DNA of 64,000 nt, from NCBI GenBank assembly GCA_017411385.1, contig JAFQQF010000015.1, forward strand, positions 1 to 64,000. The letters are read 5' to 3'. Position 1 is the first letter of the stretch. Each line of letters starts with the position of its first letter. Below, piece after piece: positions 43,941 through 53,790 of this stretch. Source of the stretch: Ruminococcus sp. Lineage in GTDB: Bacteria; Bacillota; Clostridia; Oscillospirales; Acutalibacteraceae. The translations under genes and the position numbers were made by a program. The notes below the pieces were generated by a model. It ran no database searches. It had not been told where the DNA came from and saw only the letters and a program-made list of their open reading frames with translations.

Positions 43941-45449
43941 ATGCTTTATACCAGCACACAGAATAATAAAGAATCAGTTTCTTCGGCACAGGCTATCGCA
44001 CAGGGAATTTCCCGTGACGGCGGTCTTTTTGTGCCTGAAACATTCCCCAAATACGATGGGATTACATTTGAAGCTTTATTAAAGCTTGATTACAGAGAAA
44101 GAGCAAAGAAGATTCTTTCTGATTATCTCACAGATTTTACTGAGGAAGAGATTGCAGATTGCGTTGACAATGCTTACACAGCCGAAAAATTCGGTGGCGA
44201 CAATCCTGCTCCTATAGTTTCTGTTAATCACAATGGGGCAGAGCTTAACATTATGGAGCTTTGGCATGGTCCTACCTGTGCTTTTAAGGATATGGCACTT
44301 CAGATTCTTCCTCATCTGCTCACAAAATCTCTCAAGAAAACAGCAGATGGCAAAAAAGCAGTAATCCTTGTTGCAACCTCCGGTGATACAGGTAAGGCTG
44401 CTCTTGAGGGCTTCAAGGATGTTGATAACACAGAGATTATCGTATTCTATCCCTCAGACGGTGTAAGTCCCATGCAGAAGCATCAGATGAATACCACAAG
44501 CGGTGAAAACGTAGGTGTGTGTGCAATCAAGGGTAACTTTGATGATGCTCAGACAGGCGTTAAGAAAATTTTCACAACAGAAGAAGTAATCAACGCTCTT
44601 GAAAGCAACGGTCTTATGTTCTCCAGTGCTAACTCAATCAACTGGGGCAGACTCCTTCCTCAGATTGTTTACTATATTTCAGCCTACTGTGATATGGTAA
44701 ATGCAGAAAAGATTAAGCTTGGAGATAAAATCAACGTTGTTGTTCCCACAGGTAACTTTGGTAACATTCTTGCCGCTTACTTTGCCGGCTGTATGGGTAT
44801 GCCTCTGAATAAGTTAATCTGTGCCTCCAACTCAAACAACGTGCTCACAGATTTCATCAACACAGGTGTGTATAACAAGAACAGAGAATTTATCACAACT
44901 GTTTCTCCTTCTATGGATATTCTGGTTTCTTCTAACCTTGAAAGACTTCTCTATGTGCTCTCAGACAGAAACGATGCCCAAACAAAAGAGTATATGATGT
45001 CCCTCAAAACAGATGGTGTTTACGAGGTAAGCGAAGATATCAAGAAGGTTGTTACTGATTTATTCAGCGGTGGATTCTGTTCTGAGGAGGAAACTCTTGA
45101 CACAATTTCTGCTCTTTATAAAGACACAAAATATCTCTGCGATACACACACTGCAGTTGCTGTTAATGTATATGAGAAGTATCTCAATGAAACAGGCGAT
45201 AACACTCCCGCGGTGATTGCTTCTACTGCAAGTCCCTATAAATTCTCTCGTGCAGTTCTTTCTGCAGTAATGGGACAGGAAATCACAGATGAAGATGAGT
45301 TTGCTGTTGTCGATAAGCTTACAGCTCTTACATGCGTTGAGATTCCTGAACCGCTTGAAGCAACAAGAACTATGGCAGACCGCTTCTCTGATGTTATCGA
45401 ATCCGACACAATGCCTGAGTATGTGCTCGGTGCACTGGGTCTTAAGTAA
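43941..45449 (+). CDS. thrC: Threonine synthase
   Basis: This PLP enzyme converts O-phosphohomoserine to threonine. The 502 residues are of the longer (thrC type I) class, beginning MLYTSTQNNKESVSSAQAIAQGISRDGGLFVPE. The PLP lysine is in PTCAFKDMALQ, and the phosphate-binding TSGDTGKAALEG is present. ATG 43941 is the best start, although the AAGGGTGG stretch is 12 nt upstream. The in-frame GTG at 43926 is possible. No other threonine genes are in the window. Confidence 0.94.
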   Translation: MLYTSTQNNKESVSSAQAIAQGISRDGGLFVPETFPKYDGITFEALLKLDYRERAKKILSDYLTDFTEEEIADCVDNAYTAEKFGGDNPAPIVSVNHNGAELNIMELWHGPTCAFKDMALQILPHLLTKSLKKTADGKKAVILVATSGDTGKAALEGFKDVDNTEIIVFYPSDGVSPMQKHQMNTTSGENVGVCAIKGNFDDAQTGVKKIFTTEEVINALESNGLMFSSANSINWGRLLPQIVYYISAYCDMVNAEKIKLGDKINVVVPTGNFGNILAAYFAGCMGMPLNKLICASNSNNVLTDFINTGVYNKNREFITTVSPSMDILVSSNLERLLYVLSDRNDAQTKEYMMSLKTDGVYEVSEDIKKVVTDLFSGGFCSEEETLDTISALYKDTKYLCDTHTAVAVNVYEKYLNETGDNTPAVIASTASPYKFSRAVLSAVMGQEITDEDEFAVVDKLTALTCVEIPEPLEATRTMADRFSDVIESDTMPEYVLGALGLK

Positions 45450-46138
45450 TGTCAGTTTATGCAATAGCCGACCTGCACCTTTCTCTTGGTACCGACAAAC
45501 CAATGGATATATTCAGCGGTTGGAGTGATTACGTACAAAGACTTGAAAATAACTGGCAAAAGCTTGTTACAGAGAAAGATACGGTTGTAATTGCAGGGGA
45601 TATATCATGGGCGATGAAGCTTGAAGAATGCGACAAGGATTTCGAATTCATTAACTCCTTACCCGGCAAAAAGCTCCTTGTAAAAGGCAATCATGATTAT
45701 TGGTGGGCAACTAAAAAGAAAATTGATGAGTATCTTGCTGACAGAGGCTTTGATACAATAAGCATTATATTCAACAATGCCTATGTTGCTGATAATCTTG
45801 CAATCTGCGGTACCCGCGGTTGGAACTATGAGTCTTCGGGTGAAAAGGATATGAGGATACTTCAAAGAGAAGTAGGCCGCCTTGAAGCATCAATCAAAGA
45901 AGCTGAAAAGACAGGACTTGAGCCTGTAGTTTTTCTTCATTATCCTCCTGTGTATGATACAATCGTCTGCGAGGAAATTATAAACACCTTGAAATCTCAC
46001 GGTATAAAACGGTGTTATTATGGTCATTTGCATGGTGCGAATACTCATAAGCACGCAATCATCGGTGATTTTGAAGGTATCAAACTAAATCTGATTTCAT
46101 GCGACTTCACAGGTTTTTATCCCGTGCCGGTCGTTTGA
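45449..46138 (+). CDS. Calcineurin-like metallophosphoesterase
   Basis: This 229-residue phosphoesterase has the full metal-binding series: IADLHLS, VIAGDISWAM, KGNHDYWW, VVFLHYPPVY and YYGHLHGANTHKH. Substrate unknown. Its ATG shares one base with the thrC stop, and tig follows 36 nt later. Adjacency to thrC and tig gives no strong functional hint. Confidence 0.88.
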   Translation: MSVYAIADLHLSLGTDKPMDIFSGWSDYVQRLENNWQKLVTEKDTVVIAGDISWAMKLEECDKDFEFINSLPGKKLLVKGNHDYWWATKKKIDEYLADRGFDTISIIFNNAYVADNLAICGTRGWNYESSGEKDMRILQREVGRLEASIKEAEKTGLEPVVFLHYPPVYDTIVCEEIINTLKSHGIKRCYYGHLHGANTHKHAIIGDFEGIKLNLISCDFTGFYPVPVV

Positions 46139-46174
46139 ATATACCAAAAAACCATTATATGGAGGAATTTCAAA

Positions 46175-47449
46175 ATGGCACTTAAATCATCTACACTTAA
46201 AGAAACAAACAAGTACGAGTTGGAAGTAACTGTTGATGCAGCTACTTTCGAAGCAGCAGTACAGAAGTCCTACAAAAAGAACATCGGCCAGGTTTCTATC
46301 CCCGGTTTCCGCAAGGGTAAGGCTCCCAGACAGATGGTAGAGAAGCTCTACGGTAAGGATGTGTTCTATCCTGATGCAATCGAGTTTTGCTATCCCGAAG
46401 CTCTTGAAGCAGCTATCAAGGAGGCAGGCCTTAAGGTTGTTGCTGTTGAGTCTGTAGAAGAAGTAAGCACAGAGAATGGCTTTGAGTTCAAGGCTGTAGT
46501 TGTTGTTGAGCCCGAGGTTACAATTGACGGCTACAAGGATATCGAGGTAAAAGCAAAGGCTGTTCGTGTTACCGAGAAAATGATTAACGAAGAAATCGAC
46601 AAAATCCGCGATAGAAACAGCCGTATGATTACTGTTGAGGACAGAGCTGCAGCTGACGGCGATACAGCTGTTATTGACTTTGAGGGCTTCCTTGGTGATG
46701 TTGCATTCGAAGGCGGTAAGGCTGAGAATTACAACCTTGCACTTGGCAGCGGTTCTTTCATCCCCGGCTTTGAGGAGCAGATTATCGGTCACAATGCTGG
46801 CGAGGAGTTCACTATCACTGTAACTTTCCCCGAAGATTATCAGGCTGAAGAGCTTAAGGGTCAGGATGCACAGTTCAATATTAAGCTTCATGAAATCAAG
46901 ACAAAGGAACTTCCTGAGCTTGACGATGAGTTCGTTAAGGATGTAAGTGACAAAGAAACTGTTGAGGACTACAAGAAGGAAGTTAAAGAAACAATTTCTA
47001 AAAGACTCAAAGAAGAGAGAGAGAACGACATCGCAAACCAGATTACCGACAAGCTTATTGAGCTTGTAGAGGGTGAGATTCCCGAGGTAATGTATGATAA
47101 CGAAGTTAACTCCATGATTCGTGATTTCGATGCACGTCTTCGTTCACAGGGTATGGATATGACAACATATCTCGGCTATATGGGTATGGATGCTGATGCT
47201 CTCAAGTCAATGTACCGTAAGGATGCAGAGCGCAGAGTAAAGCTCAGACTTGCTCTCAAGAAAATTGCTCAGCTTGAGAACATCGTTGTAACTGACGAAG
47301 AGGTTGATGCTGAGTTTGCTAGACTTGCTGAAACATACGGTGTAGAAGTAGACCGCATTAAAATGCTTGTTGACGTTGAAGACCAGCGTGATGATATTGC
47401 TGTTCAGCGTGCAATGGATGTTGTAAAAAGCGCAGCAGCAGTAAAGTGA
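46175..47449 (+). CDS. tig: Trigger factor
   Basis: This ribosome-bound chaperone has prolyl isomerase activity. The 424 residues comprise the ribosome-binding domain with the GFRKGKAPRQMVEK loop. The FKBP-like PPIase domain spans about 150-245 (DGDTAVIDFEGFLGD to EELKGQDAQFNIKLHEI). A helical C-terminal domain follows. GGAGGA precedes the ATG. The tig-clpP-clpX-lon order is classic. Confidence 0.96.
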   Translation: MALKSSTLKETNKYELEVTVDAATFEAAVQKSYKKNIGQVSIPGFRKGKAPRQMVEKLYGKDVFYPDAIEFCYPEALEAAIKEAGLKVVAVESVEEVSTENGFEFKAVVVVEPEVTIDGYKDIEVKAKAVRVTEKMINEEIDKIRDRNSRMITVEDRAAADGDTAVIDFEGFLGDVAFEGGKAENYNLALGSGSFIPGFEEQIIGHNAGEEFTITVTFPEDYQAEELKGQDAQFNIKLHEIKTKELPELDDEFVKDVSDKETVEDYKKEVKETISKRLKEERENDIANQITDKLIELVEGEIPEVMYDNEVNSMIRDFDARLRSQGMDMTTYLGYMGMDADALKSMYRKDAERRVKLRLALKKIAQLENIVVTDEEVDAEFARLAETYGVEVDRIKMLVDVEDQRDDIAVQRAMDVVKSAAAVK

Positions 47450-47519
47450 TATAAATTTTAGAACATTTGCATATCTCTCACTGATTTTGTTAAGTATTAT
47501 TCTGAAAGGATGATTTTTA

Positions 47520-48101
47520 ATGAGCGTAATACCTTATGTTGTTGAACAGACAAGTCGCGGAGAACGTTCCTATGATATCTTCTCTCGTCTTCTCAACGAT
47601 AGAATAATTATACTCAACGATGAGGTGAATTCTGTTTCTGCAGGCCTCGTAGTTGCACAGCTTCTTTACCTTGAGGGTCAGGACCCTTCTAAGGATATCA
47701 GTCTTTACATCAACAGCCCCGGCGGCTCAGTAACAGACGGTATGGCAATTTACGACACAATGCAGTACATCAAGTGTGATGTTTCCACAATCTGTATGGG
47801 TATGGCAGCATCAATGGGTGCATTCCTGCTTTCTGCAGGCGCAAAGGGCAAGAGATACGCTCTGCCCAATGCAGACATTATGATTCATCAGCCCAGCGGC
47901 GGTGCAAAAGGTCAGGCTACAGACATCGAAATTCACACAAAGCATATTCTTCACACTAAGAAGAAGCTTAATGAGATTTTAGCTCAGAACACAGGTCAGT
48001 CCATTGAAGTTATCACAAGAGATACTGAAAGAGATAACTTTATGACTGCTCAGCAAGCTCTTGAGTACGGACTCATTGATAAGGTAATCGAAAGAAGATA
48101 A
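47520..48101 (+). CDS. clpP: ATP-dependent Clp protease proteolytic subunit
   Basis: The serine peptidase chamber of ClpXP, 193 residues. The catalytic serine lies in [17 protein letters not shown], the histidine in [13 protein letters not shown] and the aspartate in [10 protein letters not shown]. The start [25 protein letters not shown] is typical. clpX lies 10 nt downstream. AAAGGATG precedes the ATG. Confidence 0.97.
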   Translation: MSVIPYVVEQTSRGERSYDIFSRLLNDRIIILNDEVNSVSAGLVVAQLLYLEGQDPSKDISLYINSPGGSVTDGMAIYDTMQYIKCDVSTICMGMAASMGAFLLSAGAKGKRYALPNADIMIHQPSGGAKGQATDIEIHTKHILHTKKKLNEILAQNTGQSIEVITRDTERDNFMTAQQALEYGLIDKVIERR

Positions 48102-48111
48102 GAGGAATATT

Positions 48112-49377
48112 ATGCCTAACAACAAAGACAACAATGATGTTTGCTGTTCTTTTTGCGGCAAAACTCAGGGTATGGTTGGTAAGCTCATAGCCGGCAACGG
48201 AGTTTATATCTGCGATAATTGCGTTGAGCTGTGTATGTCTATACTTGATGAAGGTGACCTAATTAAGCCTGTTGCATCTGCTGACGCGATTGATGCTTCA
48301 CAGCTTCTTAAGCCTCACGAAATCAAGGCTATTCTTGATGAGTACGTAATCGGACAGGATAAAGCTAAAATCACTCTCAGCGTAGCTGTGTATAACCATT
48401 ACAAGCGTGTGTTTAATGAGGATGACGATGTGGAGTTTTCTAAGAGTAATGTTTTACTCTTGGGTCCTACCGGCGTTGGTAAAACTCTTCTTGCACAGAC
48501 ATTGGCAAAAGCTCTTGATGTGCCTTTTGCCATCGCGGATGCCACTACTCTTACCGAGGCAGGTTATGTTGGAGAAGATGTTGAAAACATACTTCTGAAA
48601 CTTATTCAAGCAGCAGATTATGACATTGAAAAGGCTCAGACCGGTATCATCTATATTGATGAGATTGATAAGATTTCACGTAAATCTGAGAATCCTTCAA
48701 TTACCAGAGATGTAAGCGGCGAGGGTGTTCAGCAGGCACTTCTGAAAATGATAGAGGGTACCGTTGCTAACGTACCTCCTCAGGGCGGCAGAAAGCACCC
48801 TCAGCAGGAGTTTATCAGCATTGACACAAGCAATATTCTCTTTATTTGCGGCGGTGCTTTTGACGGGCTTGAAAAGGTTGTAGAGAAGCGTACTGACTCA
48901 TCTTCTCTTGGTTTTGAAGCAAATGTGATAGATAAGAAAACTCTCAATAAATCCTTCTGGATGGAAAAGGTTGTTTCTCATGACCTTGTTAAATTCGGAT
49001 TGATACCTGAGCTTGTAGGCAGACTTCCTGTAATTACAGCTTTGTCAGGGCTTGATTCTGATGCTCTTGTTAGAATACTTACTGAGCCAAAGAATTCCTT
49101 AATGAAGCAGTATAAAAAACTTTTTGCCTATGATGATGTTCTTTTGGAATTTACAGATGACGCTCTTTTGGCGGTAGCTGAGAAAGCTTTGGAGCAGCAG
49201 ACTGGTGCCAGAGGATTGAGAGGAATTATGGAGCAGACACTTACTCAGCTTATGTTTGATGTGCCTGCGGATAAAACAATTAACAAAGTTATTATCACCG
49301 CTAAGGTGATAACAGATGGAGCTGAACCTACTGTTATCCGTGGTGAGGACTCTGTTTTGGATGCGTCTGCATCCTGA
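48112..49377 (+). CDS. clpX: Clp protease ATPase subunit ClpX
   Basis: This AAA+ unfoldase feeds ClpP. The 421 residues start with the four-cysteine zinc-binding domain (CSFCGKTQ ... CDNCVELC). Walker [16 protein letters not shown] and Walker [11 protein letters not shown] follow, then the [10 protein letters not shown]-like pore region (here [12 protein letters not shown]). An LGF tripeptide (SSLGFEAN) stands at the ClpP-docking loop where IGF is usual. A hairpin follows the gene. Confidence 0.97.
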   Translation: MPNNKDNNDVCCSFCGKTQGMVGKLIAGNGVYICDNCVELCMSILDEGDLIKPVASADAIDASQLLKPHEIKAILDEYVIGQDKAKITLSVAVYNHYKRVFNEDDDVEFSKSNVLLLGPTGVGKTLLAQTLAKALDVPFAIADATTLTEAGYVGEDVENILLKLIQAADYDIEKAQTGIIYIDEIDKISRKSENPSITRDVSGEGVQQALLKMIEGTVANVPPQGGRKHPQQEFISIDTSNILFICGGAFDGLEKVVEKRTDSSSLGFEANVIDKKTLNKSFWMEKVVSHDLVKFGLIPELVGRLPVITALSGLDSDALVRILTEPKNSLMKQYKKLFAYDDVLLEFTDDALLAVAEKALEQQTGARGLRGIMEQTLTQLMFDVPADKTINKVIITAKVITDGAEPTVIRGEDSVLDASAS

Positions 49378-49397
49378 TATGATGTAAGTATTAATTA

Positions 49398-49440
49398 TGC
49401 CGTACGCTGATTTTTCGGCGTACGGCAGTTGCAATTTTTA
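49398..49440 (+). terminator. Hairpin between clpX and lon, probable terminator
   Basis: TGCCGTACGC (49398-49407) pairs perfectly with GCGTACGGCA (49418-49427) around a 10-nt loop. The T-run is displaced by 8 nt, so termination may be partial. Confidence 0.6.
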
Positions 49441-49455
49441 TCTACGAGGTATTTT

Positions 49456-51843
49456 ATGTTAGAAAACGACGCTTTGATTTGTAACGTTCCTGTTCTGCCT
49501 CTGCGTGGAATAGTCGTTTTCCCTAAGATGATGCTTCATCTTGATGTGGGCAGAAAGAAATCGATTAGTGCAATCAATCACGCTATGCAGGGGGAACAGT
49601 TGATTTTCGCATCTGCACAGTTTGATGCATCGGAAGGTAATCCCGAAGTTTCTGACCTGTATCAGATGGGTGTTATGTGTCGTGTTGTGCAGGTTATTAA
49701 ACAGCCTGAAGGGGTATTGCGAGTTATATTAGAGGGACTTTACAGAGCAGATATCAAATACATCGTTGAAAACGATAGCTTCCTTAGTGCAGACCTGATG
49801 AAGATTAAGGAAGAAAAATGTTCAGATAAAACAGTCGAGCAGGCTTATGTTCGTGCACTAAAAAACAGCTTTGAAAAATATATGGAGTTTAATTCAAAAC
49901 TCCCATCAGATATAATGTTCAAGGTCGGACTTTGCCATAAATGTGGAGAGTTGAGTGACTATATCGCGGGACATATTCCTCTTGAGTATCATAACAAGCA
50001 AGCTATTTTGGAGTTCACTGATGTTGTAGAGCGTACCGAAAATTTAATTGGTATGCTGAATGAGGAGCTTCAAATTATATCAATAGAACAAGAGATTTCT
50101 GACAGAACTAAAGTAAATCTTGACAGAGCTCAGCGTGAGATGTTCCTCAGAGAAGAAATCCGTGCTATTCAGGAAGAATTGGGTGACGCTGAGGACCCCG
50201 ATATGGAGGGGGAAAATCTCAGAGAAGCTATAAGAAAAAAGAATATGGGGGAGGAAATAGAAAAGCTTCTCCTCAAAGAATGCGCAAAGCTTGAACGCCT
50301 TCCTTATGGCAGTCAGGAAGCCGCACTTATTCGTACATATATAGACACTTGCCTTGAGCTTCCGTGGCACGTATACACAGAAGAAAACATCAATCTGAAA
50401 AAGGTGCGAGCTGCTCTTGATAAAAATCACTATGGATTAGATAAAGTCAAGGACAGAATTATTGAATCCTTGGCTGTGAGAAAGCTTAATCCTGATTCAA
50501 AGGGTAACATTATTTGTCTTGTAGGTCCGCCCGGCGTTGGTAAAACATCAATCGCTTTGTCTGTAGCTGAGGATATCGGCAGAAATTCAGTTCGCATTTC
50601 TCTTGGCGGCGTTAAGGATGAAGCTGAAATCAGAGGACACAGAAGAACATACATAGGTTCAATGCCCGGTCGAATTATGTCAGGTATGAAGCGTGCAGGT
50701 TCGATGAATCCTTTGATGGTTCTCGATGAGATTGATAAGCTGTCAAATGATTATAAGGGTGACCCTACTTCTGCGCTTCTTGAAGTTTTGGATTCTGAGC
50801 AAAACTTTGCTTTTGTTGACCATTACCTTGATATTCCTTTTGATTTATCAAGCGTGATGTTTATAACAACCGCTAACGATTTAAGCGCGATTCCTGAGCC
50901 TCTTCGGGATCGTATGGATGTTATTGAACTGTCAAGCTATACACGTGAAGAGAAGTTTAATATTGCAAAGAAGCATCTTGTAAAGAAGCAGCTTGCTAAT
51001 AACGGACTTGATACTAAACGTTTCAAACTCACCGACAGTGCTATTTATGCTTTGATTGACAGATATACAAGAGAAGCGGGAGTCCGTTCGCTTGAAAGAA
51101 TTATATCAAAGCTTATGCGTAAAGCGGCAGTAGAAGTAGTCACTAACGACAGCGTTGTTCGTATTAACGCGTCTGATTTGCTTGAGTATCTGGGCCCTGC
51201 AAAGTTTACAAATGACTATTACTCTACCAAGAATCAGATTGGTGTTGCCAACGGTCTTGCTTGGACTTCGGTGGGCGGAGAAATTCTTCCTATAGAAGTT
51301 GCAGTAATGGACGGAAGTGGTAAAATTGAGCTAACAGGCTCACTTGGTGATGTTATGCAGGAGTCTGCAAAAACTGCTATCACTTGTATCAGAAGCCGTG
51401 CAAATGAATATGGTATTGATGCTGACTTCTATAAGAACAAAGATATTCATATCCATGCTCCCGAGGGAGCTGTTCCTAAAGACGGTCCCTCTGCCGGCGT
51501 AACTATGGCAACAGCCGTATGTTCAGCACTAACAGGGTTACGTGTCAGATACGATGTAGCCATGACAGGAGAAATAACGCTTCGAGGCAGGGTGCTTCCT
51601 ATTGGCGGACTTAAAGAAAAAGCAATGGCAGCATACAAATCTGGCATTAAAAAGGTTATAATTCCTGAGCAAAATCTGCCGGATGTGTATGAGATTGACC
51701 CTGTAGTTAAGGATAATGTGGAGTTTATCCCTGTTGATACTGTAGATAAGGTTCTTGATGTTATGCTTATAAAAGCGGAAGCTGTAAAGAAGACTCAAAC
51801 AAAAGCGAAATCTGTGTCAAGACAGCGAGCAGTAACAAATTAA
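49456..51843 (+). CDS. lon: ATP-dependent protease La (Lon)
   Basis: This cytoplasmic AAA+ protease degrades misfolded and regulatory proteins. The 795 residues comprise the Lon N-domain (VPVLPLRGIVVFPKMMLHLD), a coiled middle region and AAA+ (Walker A GPPGVGKTSIALSVA). The protease domain has its catalytic serine in PKDGPSAGVTMATA and lysine in GGLKEKAMAAYKSGIKK. ATG 49456 follows GAGGT. A start at 49429 would lie inside the preceding hairpin. Confidence 0.97.
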   Translation: MLENDALICNVPVLPLRGIVVFPKMMLHLDVGRKKSISAINHAMQGEQLIFASAQFDASEGNPEVSDLYQMGVMCRVVQVIKQPEGVLRVILEGLYRADIKYIVENDSFLSADLMKIKEEKCSDKTVEQAYVRALKNSFEKYMEFNSKLPSDIMFKVGLCHKCGELSDYIAGHIPLEYHNKQAILEFTDVVERTENLIGMLNEELQIISIEQEISDRTKVNLDRAQREMFLREEIRAIQEELGDAEDPDMEGENLREAIRKKNMGEEIEKLLLKECAKLERLPYGSQEAALIRTYIDTCLELPWHVYTEENINLKKVRAALDKNHYGLDKVKDRIIESLAVRKLNPDSKGNIICLVGPPGVGKTSIALSVAEDIGRNSVRISLGGVKDEAEIRGHRRTYIGSMPGRIMSGMKRAGSMNPLMVLDEIDKLSNDYKGDPTSALLEVLDSEQNFAFVDHYLDIPFDLSSVMFITTANDLSAIPEPLRDRMDVIELSSYTREEKFNIAKKHLVKKQLANNGLDTKRFKLTDSAIYALIDRYTREAGVRSLERIISKLMRKAAVEVVTNDSVVRINASDLLEYLGPAKFTNDYYSTKNQIGVANGLAWTSVGGEILPIEVAVMDGSGKIELTGSLGDVMQESAKTAITCIRSRANEYGIDADFYKNKDIHIHAPEGAVPKDGPSAGVTMATAVCSALTGLRVRYDVAMTGEITLRGRVLPIGGLKEKAMAAYKSGIKKVIIPEQNLPDVYEIDPVVKDNVEFIPVDTVDKVLDVMLIKAEAVKKTQTKAKSVSRQRAVTN

Positions 51844-51861
51844 CCTCTTAGGGAGGCTACT

Positions 51862-52455
51862 ATGGATATTAATAATGTAAAATTTGAAATCGCCTGCGGA
51901 GTTTCATCTCAGCTACCCGAATCAACTCTTCCTGAGGTTGTGTTTTCCGGTAGGTCAAACGTGGGTAAATCATCACTTATTAATAAAATTACTAACAGAA
52001 AAAATCTTGCACGCGTAAGTGCGACACCCGGAAAAACAGCTACAATCAATTTCTTTTCCCTTAAGGAGTTTATGCTTGTGGATTTACCCGGATACGGCTA
52101 TGCTAAGGTTTCCCGCGATGAAAAAGAGCGTTGGGGAGAGTTGGTTGAAGGTTATTTTGCTGATGAACGCAAGTTTGCTCTTGTTATTCAGATTTGCGAT
52201 ATCAGGCATAAACCGTCTGCAGACGATATGCAGATGATAGAATACCTTTCTGAGCTTGGTTTTCCTTTTGCTGTTGTACTTACTAAAAAGGACAAGCTAA
52301 ATAAATCAGAGCTTGCTAACCAGCTTGCCTATTACTCTGACTTGCTTTCAGATTATAACGCGGATTTTGTAGCGTTTTCTGCACTGAACGGCGATGGTAC
52401 AGAGGATGTCAGAGCTCTTATTGATAAATATTTAGAGAGGGGAGAGTGGAGCTGA
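51862..52455 (+). CDS. engB: Ribosome biogenesis GTPase EngB (YsxC/YihA)
   Basis: This GTPase acts in large-subunit assembly. The 197 residues show GRSNVGKSSLINKITNRK (G1), ATPGKTATINFF (G2), DLPGYGYAKVS (G3), TKKDK (G4) and a SALNGDG end (G5). It directly follows lon, as in Bacillus. GGGAGG precedes the ATG. The stop overlaps the lysA start. Confidence 0.95.
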   Translation: MDINNVKFEIACGVSSQLPESTLPEVVFSGRSNVGKSSLINKITNRKNLARVSATPGKTATINFFSLKEFMLVDLPGYGYAKVSRDEKERWGELVEGYFADERKFALVIQICDIRHKPSADDMQMIEYLSELGFPFAVVLTKKDKLNKSELANQLAYYSDLLSDYNADFVAFSALNGDGTEDVRALIDKYLERGEWS

Positions 52456-53750
52456 TGTTAACTCCCGGACTTGAATTTGGTGACAACGGACATCTGTATG
52501 TAGAGGGATGTGATACAATCGCTCTTGCACAGAAGTACGGCACACCATTATACGTGATGAACGAAAATCTCATAAGACGCAACTGTAAAAGATATACGTC
52601 TTTTATTTCTGAAAATTTTAATAAAGGCAGTTTCCCTTGCTATGCCAGTAAGGCTTTATCGTGCCTTGAAATTTACAGGATTATGGCTGAAGAAAAAATG
52701 GGTGTAGATGTTGTGTCAGGCGGCGAGCTTTACACAGCTCTGAAGGCGGAGTTTCCCGCTGAAAGGATATTCTTTCACGGTAACAATAAAACTTATGACG
52801 AGCTTAAAATGGCCGTTGAGTGCGGTGTAGGACGCATTATCGTTGATAACCTCACTGAGCTTCATAATCTTCAGAAAATCGCAACAGAAGCACATAAATA
52901 TGTTAAAATAGGTCTTCGCATCAAACCGGGTATAGAAGCACACACTCACGATTATATTCGCACAGGGCAAATTGACTCAAAGTTTGGCTTTTCGATTGAG
53001 AATGGTGAAGCTATGCAGGCTGTAAAGGAAGCATTGTTGTGTGAAAATCTTGAGCTTTGTCAGCTACATTGCCACATAGGCTCTCAAATATTTGACACAC
53101 AACCTTTCTGCGATGCCACAAAAGTTATGCTTGAGTTCTTTGTTACGATTCATAAAGAAACCGGCTTGTGGATTAAGGAGTTAAATCTTGGTGGTGGCTT
53201 GGGTGCAAGCTATACAGATACGGATTCTCCTCTTGAAATAGAAGAGTACTTAACACCTGTGGCAAAAACTCTGAAGGACGTATGTGATGAGTTTAGAATC
53301 CCTGAACCTGAGTTTCATATAGAGCCGGGTCGTTCTATAGTTGGTGAAGCGGGTACAACGCTTTATACTTTGGGTAATGTTAAGGAAATCAAGGGTATCA
53401 GAACCTATATCTCTGTTGATGGCGGCATGTCTGATAACATCAGATACGCTTTGTATAAAGCTGAATATACAGTACTAAATGCATCTAAATCACAGGGTGA
53501 AACAATTGATAACGCAACTCTTGCAGGCAAGTGTTGTGAAAGTGGCGACCTGATTCAGGAGAATATTTCTATAGTGAATCCTGAGGTGGGGGATATTATT
53601 GCAGTGCTCACAACAGGAGCATACAATTACTCAATGGCTTCCAATTACAACAGAATCCTCAGACCTGCTATGGTTATGGTCAAAGACGGCAGAAGCCGAG
53701 TTGTGATTCAGCGCGAATCCTATGAAGACCTTCTGAATAACGATATATAA
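52455..53750 (+). CDS. lysA: Diaminopimelate decarboxylase
   Basis: This PLP enzyme makes lysine from meso-diaminopimelate. The 431 residues start at ATG 52455. The PLP lysine is in PCYASKALSCLE. HIGSQIFD, LNLGGGLGASYTD, EPGRSIVGEAGTTLYT and the CESGDLIQEN cysteine (contributed across the dimer) are all intact. The start overlaps the engB stop by one base. A long perfect terminator follows. Confidence 0.95.
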   Translation: MLTPGLEFGDNGHLYVEGCDTIALAQKYGTPLYVMNENLIRRNCKRYTSFISENFNKGSFPCYASKALSCLEIYRIMAEEKMGVDVVSGGELYTALKAEFPAERIFFHGNNKTYDELKMAVECGVGRIIVDNLTELHNLQKIATEAHKYVKIGLRIKPGIEAHTHDYIRTGQIDSKFGFSIENGEAMQAVKEALLCENLELCQLHCHIGSQIFDTQPFCDATKVMLEFFVTIHKETGLWIKELNLGGGLGASYTDTDSPLEIEEYLTPVAKTLKDVCDEFRIPEPEFHIEPGRSIVGEAGTTLYTLGNVKEIKGIRTYISVDGGMSDNIRYALYKAEYTVLNASKSQGETIDNATLAGKCCESGDLIQENISIVNPEVGDIIAVLTTGAYNYSMASNYNRILRPAMVMVKDGRSRVVIQRESYEDLLNNDI

Positions 53751-53789
53751 AACGCAAACTCCCATCGATGCTGATGGGAGTTTGCGTTT
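53750..53789. terminator. Bidirectional terminator between lysA and the Xer-like gene
   Basis: A 17-bp perfect stem (53750-53766 with 53773-53789) and a 6-nt loop are flanked by A/T runs in both directions. It separates convergent transcripts, exactly where gene orientation in the window switches. Confidence 0.93.
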
Positions 53790-53790
53790 A

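Noticed and set aside
46187-46891. 234-residue open frame antisense to tig
   Set aside because: It lies wholly inside trigger factor, has no ribosome site or promoter, and is leucine/serine-rich as antisense shadows are.
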